Notes: a model not told the origin generated them from the letters alone. A stretch of 64,000 nt of DNA from an uncultured Prevotellaceae bacterium (GCA_945865175.1 CAMBDA010000009.1:1-64000), one strand, 5' to 3'; counted from the first letter of the stretch, positions 52,685 through 63,240 are shown. Made by a program: numbers and translations.

Positions 52685-54127
52685 ATGGACCTATTCAATT
52701 ACATTATCCAGATGGGCGCATCGGTGATGATGCCCATCCTTTTCACCCTTATCGGCCTGTGTATCGGCATGAAGTTCGGGAAGGCTCTGAAGTCGGGACT
52801 TTATGTGGGTGTGGGCTTCGTGGGCCTGGGCATTGTCACTGCCTTGCTCACTGACAATTTCAAGCTCCCTCTACAGGAGATTGAGCAAATCTTCAGTCTT
52901 AACCTGAGTGTGTTCGACATGGGATGGCCGGCGGCAGCAGCCGTAGCCTACAATACTGCCGTGGGTGCGCTCATCATCCCTGTGTGCCTGGGGGTCAACT
53001 TCCTCATGATTATCACCAAGACCACACGCACGGTCAACATTGACCTGTGGAACTACTGGCACTTCGCTTTCATTGGAGCCGTGGCCTATTTTGTGTGCGA
53101 CGAGAGTCTTCTTTGGGGCTATTTCGCCGCCATTGTCTGCTACATAATCACGCTGGTGATGGCCGATCTCACGGCCGAACGCTTTCAGCAGTACTATGGC
53201 CTTCCGGGCATCTCGGTGCCGCAACCGTTCTGCCAGAGCTTTACACCCTTTGCCTTGGGCATAGGCTGGCTGCTCGACCGCATTCCGGGGGCATCGCGCT
53301 TCGATATTGATGCCGAGGGTCTGCGAAAACGTTTCGGTGTACTGGGCGAGCCCCTTGTGCTGGGCGTGTTAGTGGGTGCGGTGATTGCCGCGGTGGCCCA
53401 TTGGGGCGACATCAGCCACCTGGACAGCTACCTGGCCACCCTGTCGGCGGGCACAAGCACCACCGACGCTGTGATGCGCATCCTCAAGGACATTCTGTTT
53501 CTGGGTGTCACCATGGGGGCGGTGATGGAACTCATACCCCGCATTACCAGGTTGTTTGTGGAAGGCCTTATGCCCATCTCTGAGAAGACCAAGGAGGTGG
53601 TGGGCAGAAAGTTCAAGGGCAAGACCATCCATATCGGCATGAGTCCGGCCCTGGTCATCGGGCACCCCACAGCCTTGGTGGGCACCCTGTTTCTCATTCC
53701 TGCCTACATCCTGCTGGCCGTGGTGCTTCCCGGCAATCAGTTCCTGCCTCTGGCATCGCTGGCCGGACTGTTCTACATCTTCCCCATGGTGCTCCCCTTT
53801 ACCCGGGGCAATGTGTTGAAGAGCTGTATGGTGGGCTTCACGGCATTGCTCGTGGGCTTGTGGTTCGTCACCGATATGGCCCCCGACTTTACCAAGGCTG
53901 CGGCCTCGGTGTATGCCCAGACCCACGACAAGGCCGCCCATGTGCCCGAGGGCTTCCTGGCGGGCAGCATGGATTTCGTGTCCTCCATCCTGAGCTACGG
54001 CATCTACGCTCTGGTGAAATACCTTCGGTTTGTGGGTGCCGCCGTGTTGGCCGTGTTGGCCCTGGGCATGATGATGGTCAATCGCAGGCGTATTGTGGCC
54101 GAGGAGCGCAGGCATGGACAGTCCTGA
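52685..54127 (+). CDS. PTS galactitol-type EIIC permease (EIIC only)
   Basis: A 480-residue inner-membrane protein with about 10-12 helices, matching the GatC/EIIC galactitol family (start MDLFNYIIQMGASVMMPILFTLIGL, then MGWPAAAAVAYNTAVGALIIPVCLG and IGMSPALVIGHPTALVGTLFLIP). No EIIA or EIIB gene lies nearby, and none of the fused PTS domains is in the protein, so uptake without phosphorylation is likely. Its neighbours kduI and kduD suggest an unsaturated-uronate product as the substrate. The ATG at 52685 is preferred over a GTG two codons earlier. Confidence 0.9.
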   Translation: MDLFNYIIQMGASVMMPILFTLIGLCIGMKFGKALKSGLYVGVGFVGLGIVTALLTDNFKLPLQEIEQIFSLNLSVFDMGWPAAAAVAYNTAVGALIIPVCLGVNFLMIITKTTRTVNIDLWNYWHFAFIGAVAYFVCDESLLWGYFAAIVCYIITLVMADLTAERFQQYYGLPGISVPQPFCQSFTPFALGIGWLLDRIPGASRFDIDAEGLRKRFGVLGEPLVLGVLVGAVIAAVAHWGDISHLDSYLATLSAGTSTTDAVMRILKDILFLGVTMGAVMELIPRITRLFVEGLMPISEKTKEVVGRKFKGKTIHIGMSPALVIGHPTALVGTLFLIPAYILLAVVLPGNQFLPLASLAGLFYIFPMVLPFTRGNVLKSCMVGFTALLVGLWFVTDMAPDFTKAAASVYAQTHDKAAHVPEGFLAGSMDFVSSILSYGIYALVKYLRFVGAAVLAVLALGMMMVNRRRIVAEERRHGQS

Positions 54128-54184
54128 ATGGCATTTGATTATTAGAAAACCAATAATATACTTAATAACACCAAGACTACAGCA

Positions 54185-55153
54185 ATGAAAAGGATTCTAT
54201 TGACGGCCGCCCTTCTGGCAGGGTCGCTCTCCCTGAGCGCCCAGTGCGGATGGGACGGCTATGAAGTGAAGACAGAGAACAGCTATACGCACTACAGTGT
54301 GCGCTATTCGTCCAACCCCAAGGATGCCATGCACTACGACACCCGCCGCCTTCGTGGCGAGTTTCTCATCGAAAAAGTGATGGTGCCCGGCGAGGTGCAC
54401 TGGACCTATACCACGATCGACCGTTTCCTCGTGGGTGGTGCCATGCCCACTACGTCTCCGCTGGCGCTTACCTCCATCGCACCCCTTTATGTGGACCTCT
54501 CTAAGAGTGATAACGGGCGCCGCCTGCTCGACAACCGTGAGTTGGGCATTATCAATGTGGGTGGTGACGGCTGCGTCACGGTCGACGGCAAGCGTTTCGA
54601 CCTGGCTTTCCAGGAGGCACTCTATGTGGGTAAGGGAGCCAAGGAAATTGTAGTGGAGAGCAAGGATGCACAGACTCCAGCCAAGTTCTATATGAACAGC
54701 GCATGTGCTCACGAGAGCCATCCCACCAAAAAGGTGGGACTGAAGGATGCCAAGAACATCGAGGCGGGCAGTGCTGCCGAAAGCAATGCCAGGGTCATCC
54801 ATCAGGTCATTCTCAACGGTGTGGCCGGGGTGCGCACATGTCAGTTGCAGATGGGCATCACCGAGTTGCAGACGGGCTCCGTGTGGAATACCATGCCTGC
54901 CCACACTCATCTCAAGCGTATGGAGGCATACTTCTATTACAATGTGCCCGAGGGGCAGAAGGTGTGCCACATCATGGGTGAGCCGCAGGAGACGCGTCTG
55001 CTGTGGACAGGCAATGAGCAGGCTGTCATCAGCCCCGAGTGGAGCATCCATTGTGCAGCGGGCACAGCCAGCTATACCTTCATCTGGGGTATGGCCGGAG
55101 AGAATCTCATCTACAACGACATGCAGGTGGTGAAAATTCCCGACCTGGAGTGA
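54185..55153 (+). CDS. kduI: 5-dehydro-4-deoxy-D-glucuronate isomerase with a signal peptide
   Basis: A 322-residue KduI that isomerises 5-keto-4-deoxyuronate to 3-deoxy-D-glycero-2,5-hexodiulosonate. The metal ligands H240, H242, E247 (NTMPAHTHLKRMEAYFY) and H289 (PEWSIHCAAG) all sit exactly 44 residues past H196, H198, E203 and H245 recalled for E. coli KduI. The REFLIEK-like start (RLRGEFLIEKVMV), RRLLDNRELGIINVGG and YTFIWGMAGENL are conserved. The extra 44 residues start with a signal peptide (MKRILLTAALLAGSLSLSAQ), so the enzyme should be exported, unlike the usual cytoplasmic KduI. It follows the EIIC gene by 57 bases. Confidence 0.94.
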   Translation: MKRILLTAALLAGSLSLSAQCGWDGYEVKTENSYTHYSVRYSSNPKDAMHYDTRRLRGEFLIEKVMVPGEVHWTYTTIDRFLVGGAMPTTSPLALTSIAPLYVDLSKSDNGRRLLDNRELGIINVGGDGCVTVDGKRFDLAFQEALYVGKGAKEIVVESKDAQTPAKFYMNSACAHESHPTKKVGLKDAKNIEAGSAAESNARVIHQVILNGVAGVRTCQLQMGITELQTGSVWNTMPAHTHLKRMEAYFYYNVPEGQKVCHIMGEPQETRLLWTGNEQAVISPEWSIHCAAGTASYTFIWGMAGENLIYNDMQVVKIPDLE

Positions 55154-55221
55154 GGCTTTCCGCTTCATTCCTTTCCAAGAAATTTTGATTTATTCCCTGT
55201 TATCAAACATTCTATATCAGT

Positions 55222-56013
55222 ATGGTTAGTTTTTCTCTTGAGGGCAAGGTGGCCCTCGTCACTGGTGCTGCATACGGCATCGGTTTTGCCATTGCACAGG
55301 CTTTTGCTCAGGCGGGTGCAAGGATTGCTTTCAACTGTCGCGACGAACAGCACCTCCGCAAGGCGCTTGCCGACTATGAGGCTTTGGGCATAGCTGCCAA
55401 GGGCTATATAGCTGATGTCACCGACGAAGCACAGGTGAGGACGTTGGTGGACAACGTCACACGGGACCTGGGCACCATCGACATTCTGGTGAACAACGCA
55501 GGCATCATCAAACGGATTCCTATGCTGGAGATGAGCGTGGAAGATTTCCGTAAGGTGGTGGACATCGATCTCAATGCGGCCTTTATCATGGCCAAGGCTG
55601 TGCTTCCGGGCATGATAGCAAAAGGGCATGGAAAAATCATCAACATCTGTTCCATGATGAGCGAGCTGGGCAGGGAAACGGTGTCGGCCTACGCCGCTGC
55701 CAAGGGCGGTCTGAAGATGCTCACCCGCAACATCTGCTCAGAGTTCGGCGACCGCAACATCCAGTGCAACGGCATCGGACCGGGCTATATCGCCACCCCG
55801 CAGACAGCCCCCTTGCGTGAGCGTCAGCCCGATGGCAGCCGTCACCCCTTCGACCAGTTCATTGTGTCCAAAACTCCTGCTGCCCGATGGGGCACACCCG
55901 AGGATCTCATGGGACCGGCCGTGTTCCTGGCCAGCGATGCCAGCAACTTTGTCAATGGCCACATCCTCTATGTGGATGGCGGCATCCTGGCCTATATCGG
56001 TAAGCAGCCCTGA
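55222..56013 (+). CDS. kduD: 2-dehydro-3-deoxy-D-gluconate 5-dehydrogenase (KduD)
   Basis: A 263-residue short-chain dehydrogenase that reduces the KduI product to KDG with NADH. Cofactor motif TGAAYGIG near residue 14, NNAG (ILVNNAGIIKR), catalytic serine in ICSMMSELGRE and YAAAKGG (Tyr and Lys). The C-terminal FVNGHILYVDGGILAYIG is typical. No signal peptide, so it is cytoplasmic. KDG kinase and aldolase are not in the window. Its last 22 bases overlap the convergent S24/S26 gene. It lies 68 bases after kduI. Confidence 0.93.
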   Translation: MVSFSLEGKVALVTGAAYGIGFAIAQAFAQAGARIAFNCRDEQHLRKALADYEALGIAAKGYIADVTDEAQVRTLVDNVTRDLGTIDILVNNAGIIKRIPMLEMSVEDFRKVVDIDLNAAFIMAKAVLPGMIAKGHGKIINICSMMSELGRETVSAYAAAKGGLKMLTRNICSEFGDRNIQCNGIGPGYIATPQTAPLRERQPDGSRHPFDQFIVSKTPAARWGTPEDLMGPAVFLASDASNFVNGHILYVDGGILAYIGKQP

Positions 56014-56432
56014 CAGGCTAGTAGCACCCTCCTCATTGGGCGCAGCATATACCACATTCTCCATTTTATACGGGCTCTCTTGTCCAGCAGACTGTGTCTT
56101 TCCTTGTGGGCGTCTATCACCCACTCGGCACGTGCCAGGACATCGGAGGGCCTGCATGTTTCACGGAGGCCGATATTCCCGTCGCCCTCCAGGGTGAGGA
56201 GGTCGGGGCTGATGGCTGTGACACGGTGCAGTACGTAGTAGCCCTTGCTGGTGCGTGCCAGCACCACGTCGCCCTTTCTAAGGACAGGGGGTAGGGGATG
56301 CAGTTCCACACAGTCGTTCCCGTTCTGGATGAAAGGGCGCATGCTGTTCCCCCTTACAGGTAACACCACGGTTTTGCCCTCCCGGATAAGTCGTCCCACC
56401 TCGGGCATCAGTTCCTGGGTGGACTTCTTCAT
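55992..56432 (-). CDS. S24/S26-family peptidase without a membrane anchor
   Basis: A 146-residue protein with the type-I signal-peptidase-like fold. The serine motif is S30-M31 in VRGNSMRPFIQNG, followed by the strand KGDVVLART. In the position of the usual catalytic lysine there is H69 (YYVLHRVTA), which would give a Ser/His dyad like that of the ER-type enzymes. There is no N-terminal membrane segment. The C-terminal 40 residues are basic (KRARIKWRMWYMLRPMRR) and may bind membrane or nucleic acid. The substrate is unknown. It starts 4 bases inside the end of the HD phosphodiesterase gene (ATGA overlap). Confidence 0.75.
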   Translation of the reverse strand: MKKSTQELMPEVGRLIREGKTVVLPVRGNSMRPFIQNGNDCVELHPLPPVLRKGDVVLARTSKGYYVLHRVTAISPDLLTLEGDGNIGLRETCRPSDVLARAEWVIDAHKERHSLLDKRARIKWRMWYMLRPMRRVLLACQGCLPI

Positions 56433-58534
56433 CTTTGCTTGTCGGTTGTGGGTGTATTGTCCTGTTCACGCTTCTTGTTGGCCAGCTCGGGGTATTGGAT
56501 GCGTGTGTGATAGATGGTCATGAGCTTCGATTTGAACACTTCCTTGGCCGCCTGAATGTCGAGCAGGGTGATGGGACATTGGTTGAAATAGCCCTCGTGC
56601 ACCTGGCTGTCGATGATGCGGTCCACCAGGTTGTTCACATCCTCTTCCGTATAGGACTTCAGGCTGCGCGAGGCAGCCTCCACGGCGTCAGCCATCATCA
56701 GAATGGCCTGCTCCTGTGTCTGTGGGTTGGGGCCGGGATAGGTGAAGAGCGACACGTCGATGGGGCTTTCGGGGTACTTGTTCTTGTAGGAGATGTAGAA
56801 ATATTTCACCAGACTTTTTCCGTGATGGGTCAGAATGAAGTCCTTGATGACCTGTGGCAGTTTGTATTTTTCGGCCAGCTTGAGACCGTCGGCCACATGG
56901 TTGATGATGATGCCGGCGCTCTGCTCGAAGGGTAGGTTGTCGTGGGGGTTCACACCGTTCTGGTTCTCGGTGAAGAATACGGCATTCTCCACCTTTCCTA
57001 TGTCGTGGTAGAGTGCGCCAGTACGCACCAGCTGGCTCTTGGCACCGATGCGGTTGGCTACCTCTGCCGCCAGGTTGGCCACCTGCATGCTGTGCTGGAA
57101 GGTGCCTGGCGCTTCTTCGCTCATGCGCCTGAGGACCTGGTTGTTGATGTTGGACAGTTCCACCAGTGTGACATTGCTGGTGAACCCGAAGATTCTTTCG
57201 ATGGGAATGAGCAACAAGTAAGAGATGGTGCTCAGCACGCCTGCTATCACCAGATGAATGTAGCCCCAGAAGTCGAAGTCACTCACGCTCGACAGCTGGC
57301 CTTGTACCAATTCCAGGCAGAGACGTGTGATGAGTGTGGTCACAATCACCAGCACGACGGCGCTGAAGAGGTCGCTCCGCTGTGAGAGTTGTCGTAGGCT
57401 GTAGATGGCCGTCAGGCCCGCCACGCTTTGTATCACCATAAACTCAAAGGGGTGCTGGAGCACGATGGCGCAGGTGAGCAGGGTGATGGTGTGGGTGATG
57501 AAAGCCGTGCGCGAATCCATGAAGATGCGCGTGAACACGGGCAGGATGCAATAGGGAATCATGTATACGCTCATGAACTGGTGCTGCACAAATGCGTAGG
57601 TGATGAGCGGGAAGATGAGGAACATGCAGATGAGGAACAGGGCCGACTGCAGATGGTCGAGATAGTCGCTCCTGAACTGGCGGAAGTAGTAGAGCAGTAG
57701 CAGGGACATGATGAGAATGTAGAGTGCTTTCCCGCCCAGGCCGATCAGCCATTCAGTGCTCGACTGGCGGCGTTCGCTCAGGTGCTGCTCCATGGATTGC
57801 AGTACATTGTAGGTATAGCTGTCCACAATCTGTCCGCGGTCCACAATTCTCTCGCCCACCTTCACCTGCCCGATGTAGGGTACCAGCGACTCCTCCACCT
57901 CAAGCTGTTGCTGGTTCGATTTTGTCTCGTCGTAGACCAGATTGGTGGTAATGAAGCGGTTGAGGTCGAGTTGCATCAGAATTCTCCGTTCGTAGCGTGT
58001 AGAGTCTTGGTTCATGAGGCGCTCGTAGGCCGTTCGGGGGGTGTAGACCTCATCCAGCGGTAGCGAGGCCGACAGGTTCTCCGAGTAGACCCTGATGCGG
58101 TCGATGTTTTTCGAACGCAGGTGCTCGTAGTCAGTCGAGGCCATGATGCCATGGCGGTATATCTCGATAAGGTCTTCCTGCAGCTGTTTGGCGTAGCTGT
58201 TTGGTGCCAGGCCTTTCTTGTCGTGTTGCAGGGAGAATATGAACTGCTGCACCTGGGCCGCAGCCTCCCGCCGGTCTATCGCATAGTAGGGCTCAAACAT
58301 TTTTTTCAGGCTGTCCCGTTCCCGCTGGAGGTCTTTCTCCGATTTCAGCACACGGAAGCTGTCCGTGGCAATGAGGGGCTCGTTGTCCCAGGGTTCTCCT
58401 AGGTTGTACTTGTAGTTGCTGGTGTTGGCCGAGGGCATTCCCAGCACGAGGATGACAATGGATGCGATGCAGAAGAATATTCTGTACAGATGGTCGCGCG
58501 TACGCAGTCTATGATGGTGGTTATATCTGCTCAT
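56429..58534 (-). CDS. 7TM-HD family cyclic-di-AMP phosphodiesterase (PgpH-like)
   Basis: A 701-residue membrane enzyme. N-terminal membrane helix (about 15-33), a long extracytoplasmic 7TMR-HDED domain (about 40-270), a 7TM block (about 270-480, e.g. [36 protein letters not shown]) and a C-terminal HD domain with [57 protein letters not shown] and [14 protein letters not shown]. The HD domain hydrolyses c-di-AMP. The C-terminal tail is Lys/Thr-rich. It and the S24/S26 gene form a two-gene unit. Confidence 0.93.
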   Translation of the reverse strand: MSRYNHHHRLRTRDHLYRIFFCIASIVILVLGMPSANTSNYKYNLGEPWDNEPLIATDSFRVLKSEKDLQRERDSLKKMFEPYYAIDRREAAAQVQQFIFSLQHDKKGLAPNSYAKQLQEDLIEIYRHGIMASTDYEHLRSKNIDRIRVYSENLSASLPLDEVYTPRTAYERLMNQDSTRYERRILMQLDLNRFITTNLVYDETKSNQQQLEVEESLVPYIGQVKVGERIVDRGQIVDSYTYNVLQSMEQHLSERRQSSTEWLIGLGGKALYILIMSLLLLYYFRQFRSDYLDHLQSALFLICMFLIFPLITYAFVQHQFMSVYMIPYCILPVFTRIFMDSRTAFITHTITLLTCAIVLQHPFEFMVIQSVAGLTAIYSLRQLSQRSDLFSAVVLVIVTTLITRLCLELVQGQLSSVSDFDFWGYIHLVIAGVLSTISYLLLIPIERIFGFTSNVTLVELSNINNQVLRRMSEEAPGTFQHSMQVANLAAEVANRIGAKSQLVRTGALYHDIGKVENAVFFTENQNGVNPHDNLPFEQSAGIIINHVADGLKLAEKYKLPQVIKDFILTHHGKSLVKYFYISYKNKYPESPIDVSLFTYPGPNPQTQEQAILMMADAVEAASRSLKSYTEEDVNNLVDRIIDSQVHEGYFNQCPITLLDIQAAKEVFKSKLMTIYHTRIQYPELANKKREQDNTPTTDKQR

Positions 58535-58601
58535 AATTGCTTTTATAGGGTTTTGCGATGCGAAAATACAAAAAAATATTCAGTATTAGAAAAAAATATC
58601 G

Positions 58602-58609
58602 TACTTTTG
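58602..58609 (+). promoter_or_regulatory. Putative -7 element (TACTTTTG) of gltX
   Basis: TACTTTTG followed by CGC on the plus strand, 22 bases before the gltX ATG at 58631. It rules out the upstream in-frame ATG at 58490. Confidence 0.65.
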
Positions 58610-58630
58610 CGCATAAATTACGCGAAAAAG

Positions 58631-60193
58631 ATGAATCAAAGAAAAGTAAGGGTGCGTTTTGCACCAAGTCCTACGGGTCCTCTCCACATTGGGGGAGTCC
58701 GTACGGCATTGTACAACTATCTGTTTGCACGCCAGCATGATGGCCAGTTGATATTGCGCATTGAGGACACCGATTCCACACGTTTTGTGCCAGGCGCGGA
58801 AGAATATATTATTGAATCCTTCAAGTGGTTGGGAATCACTTTCGATGAAGGCGTGGGTATAGGCGGCCAGTACGGCCCCTATCGCCAGAGCGAGCGCAGA
58901 GACATTTACAAGCAATATGTGCAGCAACTGCTGGATGCTGGAAAGGCATACATCGCTTTTGATACCCCCGAGGAACTCGATGCCAAGCGGGGAGAGATAG
59001 AGAACTTCCAGTATGATGCTTCCACCCGTATGCAGATGCGCAATTCCCTGTCCATGCCTGCCCAGGAGGTGGAACGCCTCATAGCCGAAGGCCGGCAGTA
59101 TGTGGTGCGTTTCCTCATCGAGCCGGGCGAGGATGTGGTGGTGCACGACATCATCCGCGGCGATGTGTGTATCAATTCCAGCATCCTCGATGATAAGGTG
59201 CTCTACAAGAGTGTCGACAACCTGCCCACCTATCACCTGGCCAATATCGTGGACGACCATCTGATGGAGGTCACCCATGTGATACGTGGTGAGGAATGGC
59301 TGCCCAGTGCTCCCCTTCATGTGCTCCTGTACAAGGCTTTCGGATGGGCCGACACTATGCCCATGTTTGCCCATTTGCCCCTTCTGCTCAAGCCTGTGGG
59401 CAATGGCAAGCTCAGCAAGCGCGACGGCGACAAACTGGGCTTCCCTGTATTCCCGCTGGAGTGGACCGATCCCAAGAGCGGCGAGGTGAGCAGCGGCTAT
59501 CGTGAGAAGGGCTATTTGCCGCAGGCCGTGGTCAACTTCCTGGCCCTGCTGGGATGGAATCCGGGCAACGACAGCAGCGAGCTGTTGACGATGGATGAAC
59601 TCATCCGCCTGTTCGACCTGAGCAAATGCTCACGTAACGGTGCACGTTTCGACTATATCAAGGCTGCGTGGTTCAACCACCAGTACCTCATCAGTCAGCC
59701 CGACGAGGCATGGGTGCCCGCGTTTGACAAACTGCTGCAGAACCAGGGCATCATCACCACACCCGATCGCATGGCCGAGGTGGTGCGTATGATGAAGCTC
59801 AAGGTCATCGAATATACCGATAACGAGGGCAACAAGAAAAAGCGCAACATCAGTTTCGTCAGTGATCTCTGGCCCCTGGTTCGCTTCTTCTTTGTGGCTC
59901 CCGATGCCATCGACAAGGAAGACAAGTTTGTCCGCAAGAACTGGAAGGAGCACACTGCCGATGAGATGCGCCAGCTGATGGATGTGCTCTCCGGAGTGGA
60001 CGACTTCTCGGTGGAGGGCCAGAAGGCTGTGGTGGACGAATGGGCGTCTGCAAGCGGCATCAAGCCCTGGAACGCCTGGAGAATCTGTTTGGTGGGTGCC
60101 GGACAAGGCCCTGACATGTATGAACTGAGCGCATTCCTGGGTAAGACAGAGACCCTCGGGCGCATGCAACATGCAATTGACATTCTAGGATGA
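58631..60193 (+). CDS. gltX: Glutamyl-tRNA synthetase
   Basis: A 520-residue class I enzyme that charges tRNA-Glu. HIGH motif [22 protein letters not shown] at the start, [19 protein letters not shown], the [13 protein letters not shown] segment, and the KMSKS equivalent [12 protein letters not shown]. Helical anticodon-binding domain from about 370. Full length. The start at 58631 gives the normal N-terminus directly and follows the promoter at 58602. kdtA overlaps its stop by 4 bases. Confidence 0.97.
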   Translation: MNQRKVRVRFAPSPTGPLHIGGVRTALYNYLFARQHDGQLILRIEDTDSTRFVPGAEEYIIESFKWLGITFDEGVGIGGQYGPYRQSERRDIYKQYVQQLLDAGKAYIAFDTPEELDAKRGEIENFQYDASTRMQMRNSLSMPAQEVERLIAEGRQYVVRFLIEPGEDVVVHDIIRGDVCINSSILDDKVLYKSVDNLPTYHLANIVDDHLMEVTHVIRGEEWLPSAPLHVLLYKAFGWADTMPMFAHLPLLLKPVGNGKLSKRDGDKLGFPVFPLEWTDPKSGEVSSGYREKGYLPQAVVNFLALLGWNPGNDSSELLTMDELIRLFDLSKCSRNGARFDYIKAAWFNHQYLISQPDEAWVPAFDKLLQNQGIITTPDRMAEVVRMMKLKVIEYTDNEGNKKKRNISFVSDLWPLVRFFFVAPDAIDKEDKFVRKNWKEHTADEMRQLMDVLSGVDDFSVEGQKAVVDEWASASGIKPWNAWRICLVGAGQGPDMYELSAFLGKTETLGRMQHAIDILG

Positions 60194-61425
60194 TATATTC
60201 GTTGGCCATCTACCTCTACATGTTGCTTGTGATTCTTCTCTCGCCTTTCCACGAGAAGGCAAGGCTGATGGTGAAGGGTCACATCAACACGTTCCGTATC
60301 TTGCGGCGTCGCATCGACCGGAATGCCAGGTACGTATGGTTCCATGCAGCCAGTCTGGGCGAATTTGAGCAGGGACGCCCTTTGATAGAGCGTTTCCGCA
60401 GGGAGCATCCCGAGTACAAGATTCTGCTCACCTTCTTCTCGCCTTCAGGCTATGAGGTGCGTAAGAACTACGACGGAGCGGATGTCATCTGCTATCTGCC
60501 TTTCGACACCATCGGCAATGTCCTCAGCTTCTTCCGCTATGTACGGCCTGAAATGGCGTTCTTCATCAAGTACGAGTTTTGGAAAAACTATATCCGGGCC
60601 TGTCGCCACTACCATATTCCTGTCTACAGCGTGAGCAGCATTTTCCGTCCCAACAAGATTTTCTTCCGCTGGTACGGACGGGGCTATGCTTCGGTATTGC
60701 GGATGGTGGATCATTTCTTTGTGCAGGACGAGGAGAGCGCGCGATTGCTGTCCACCTTAGGTATTAGCCGCAATGTCACGATTGTGGGAGACACGCGTTT
60801 CGACCGTGTGATGGACATCCAGCGTGCCGCGCGTCCTTTGCCCGAGCTGGATCAGTTCCGCCAGCAGGCCGATTATGTATTCATTGCCGGTAGCTCGTGG
60901 CCGCCCGACGAGGAACTCATTCTCAACTATTTCAATGCCCATCCCGAGATGAAGCTCATCCTGGCACCCCACGTCATCGACGAGCGTCATCTGCGGCAGA
61001 TTGAGTCCAGGGTGAAGCGTCCTTGCGTGCGCTACACCACGGCCGACAAGTCGCGCCTTTCGGAGTCCGATTGTGTGATTATCAACTGCTTCGGGCTTCT
61101 CAGCAGTATCTATCGATATGCCGACATCGCCTATGTGGGCGGCGGTTTCGGAGCGGGCATTCACAATGTGCCCGAGGCGGCCGTATATGGTATTCCTGTC
61201 ATCATCGGCCCCAACAACAAGGGCTTCAAGGAGGCTCAGGACCTCTTGGCGCTGGGTGGATGCTTTGAAATCAGCAATCAGCCTGAGTTCAACCAGACTG
61301 TGGACAGTCTGGTTTCCGATGAGCGGATGCGCAGGGAACGCGGACACATCAGTGGTGACTACATCAGTCACAATGCGGGTGCCGCCGACCTAATCTTTTC
61401 AAAACTTGGTTTGGACATACATTAA
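60190..61425 (+). CDS. kdtA: 3-deoxy-D-manno-octulosonic acid (Kdo) transferase
   Basis: A 411-residue GT30-type transferase that attaches Kdo to lipid IVA in lipopolysaccharide synthesis. An N-terminal membrane helix ([15 protein letters not shown]) is followed by the donor/acceptor Rossmann domains: [19 protein letters not shown] (catalytic glutamate in GEF), [50 protein letters not shown] and [28 protein letters not shown]. Its ATGA start overlaps gltX. The C-terminus [15 protein letters not shown] is normal. Confidence 0.96.
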   Translation: MIYSLAIYLYMLLVILLSPFHEKARLMVKGHINTFRILRRRIDRNARYVWFHAASLGEFEQGRPLIERFRREHPEYKILLTFFSPSGYEVRKNYDGADVICYLPFDTIGNVLSFFRYVRPEMAFFIKYEFWKNYIRACRHYHIPVYSVSSIFRPNKIFFRWYGRGYASVLRMVDHFFVQDEESARLLSTLGISRNVTIVGDTRFDRVMDIQRAARPLPELDQFRQQADYVFIAGSSWPPDEELILNYFNAHPEMKLILAPHVIDERHLRQIESRVKRPCVRYTTADKSRLSESDCVIINCFGLLSSIYRYADIAYVGGGFGAGIHNVPEAAVYGIPVIIGPNNKGFKEAQDLLALGGCFEISNQPEFNQTVDSLVSDERMRRERGHISGDYISHNAGAADLIFSKLGLDIH

Positions 61426-61434
61426 TTAATATAT

Positions 61435-63240
61435 ATGATTATGACATCCATTCAGCATCAGATTCGCCAGCGCGTAGACCAGTTGCGCCGTTATATGGAG
61501 CGTTGTGGCATCAGTGCGTTCATTTTTCCCAGCACCGATCCTCATTGCGGGGAGTATGTACCGCATCATTGGGAAACACGCAAGTGGATAAGCGGCTTTG
61601 ACGGGAGTGCGGGCACAGCCGTGGTCACTCTCCATGAGGCAGCGCTTTGGACCGACAGCCGCTATTTCCTGGCGGCTGCACAACAACTGGCGGGTACGCC
61701 CTTCCAGCTCATGCGCGAACGCATACCTGGTACACCCGGGATTGCCGAATGGCTGGGCCAGTGTCTGCCTGAGGGCAGCAAGGTGGGCATAGACGGGTGG
61801 GTGAATACGATATCCGACAAGCGCAGGCTCGATCAGGGGCTGGCTGCTTGTGGCCTGCAGTTGGTGTCGGCCGCCGATCCTGCCGAAACGCTCTGGGCCG
61901 ACCGCCCTTCTATCCCCACCTTCCCTGTGGAAATCCATCCGTTGTCCTGTGCGGGGGAGTGTGCCGCCGACAAGCTGGCTCGTTTGCGTGCTCGCCTGGG
62001 CGAGATGGATGCCGAGGCCATGCTGGTGGGGCAGCTCGACGAGGTGGCATGGCTCACCAACCTGCGTGGGCGTGATGTGCATTGTTGCCCTGTGGCTGTG
62101 GGGTATGTGTTGGTGACACCCGAGGAGGCTGTCTTGTATATCCATCCCGAAAAGACCAGTGCACAGGTGTGTGACTACCTGCTTTCTCAGGGCATTACCA
62201 CCCGCCCGTATGACGCTTTGGCTGCCGACCTGACACAGCTCTGTGCAGTTTCCATCTTGCTCGACCCCGACCGCTGCAACAGTCAGGCGGCCGATTGTGT
62301 CCCCGACACATGCCGCATTGTGGAGGCTGTGAGCCCCATTGCCACCTTCAAGGCGGTGAAGAACGAAGCCGAACAGCAAGGCTTCCGTCAGGCCATGCTG
62401 CGCGATGGCGTGGCCATGGTGAAGTTCCTGCACTGGCTGGTGCCTGCTGTGGAGGCAGGCGGTCACACTGAGTTGAGCGTGTCCGCTAGATTGGAGGAAC
62501 TGCGCAGCCGGCAGCCGCTCTATCGGGGGCTCTCGTTCGACACGATTGCAGGATATGGACCGCACGGTGCCATTGTCCACTACGAACCCACGCCCGAGAG
62601 CGATGCACCCCTGTCGCCCAGTGGCCTGCTGCTGCTTGATTCGGGAGCGCAGTATACCGACGGCACCACCGACATCACCCGCACCATTGCTCTGGGCCCG
62701 CTCACTGCGCAGGAGTGTACCGACTATACCTTGGTGTTGAAGGGCCACATCCGACTGGCCATGGTGCGTTTTCCTGCAGGAAGTAGCGGCACCCAGCTCG
62801 ACGTGCTGGCGCGCTATGCCATGTGGCAGCAGGGCATCAACTATCTGCATGGCACGGGCCATGGCGTGGGCTCCTGTCTCAATGTACATGAGGGTCCTCA
62901 CCAGATACGTATGAACTATATGCCTGCCCCCTTGGTGGCTGGCATGACCGTGACCAACGAGCCGGGTATCTATCGTGCTGGCCAGCACGGTGTACGCATC
63001 GAGAACACCATGCTCATTACACATTTCATGGACGGCGAGTATGGTGAGTTCCTCCAGCTGGAGCCGCTCACCCTTTGCCCCATCGACAAGAAACCCATTG
63101 TGCTGGAGATGATGGAGGCCGATGAGATTGCCTATCTCAACCAGTATCATGCCAGGGTGTACGAGATGCTCTCTCCCTACTTGGACGAGGCTGAACGTGC
63201 GTGGTTGCAGGAGGCAACTTCACCCATCACAATCGACTAA
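61435..63240 (+). CDS. pepP: Aminopeptidase P (M24B family)
   Basis: A 601-residue metallopeptidase that removes the residue before proline. Two N-terminal creatinase-like domains (about 1-310: ISAFIFPSTDPHCGEY, KWISGFDGSAGTAVVT) precede the pita-bread catalytic domain: metal ligands in LLLDSGAQYTDGTTDITRT (two Asp), HGTGHGVGSCLNVHEGP (His), TVTNEPGIY (Glu) and VRIENTMLI (Glu). The three-domain form is typical of Bacteroidetes. The start is ATG 61435 or the ATG two codons later. Confidence 0.95.
   Translation: MIMTSIQHQIRQRVDQLRRYMERCGISAFIFPSTDPHCGEYVPHHWETRKWISGFDGSAGTAVVTLHEAALWTDSRYFLAAAQQLAGTPFQLMRERIPGTPGIAEWLGQCLPEGSKVGIDGWVNTISDKRRLDQGLAACGLQLVSAADPAETLWADRPSIPTFPVEIHPLSCAGECAADKLARLRARLGEMDAEAMLVGQLDEVAWLTNLRGRDVHCCPVAVGYVLVTPEEAVLYIHPEKTSAQVCDYLLSQGITTRPYDALAADLTQLCAVSILLDPDRCNSQAADCVPDTCRIVEAVSPIATFKAVKNEAEQQGFRQAMLRDGVAMVKFLHWLVPAVEAGGHTELSVSARLEELRSRQPLYRGLSFDTIAGYGPHGAIVHYEPTPESDAPLSPSGLLLLDSGAQYTDGTTDITRTIALGPLTAQECTDYTLVLKGHIRLAMVRFPAGSSGTQLDVLARYAMWQQGINYLHGTGHGVGSCLNVHEGPHQIRMNYMPAPLVAGMTVTNEPGIYRAGQHGVRIENTMLITHFMDGEYGEFLQLEPLTLCPIDKKPIVLEMMEADEIAYLNQYHARVYEMLSPYLDEAERAWLQEATSPITID

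Noticed and set aside
61426..63150. 574-residue ORF opposite aminopeptidase P
   Set aside because: Shadow of the pepP coding strand; it lacks a recognisable start region or motif.
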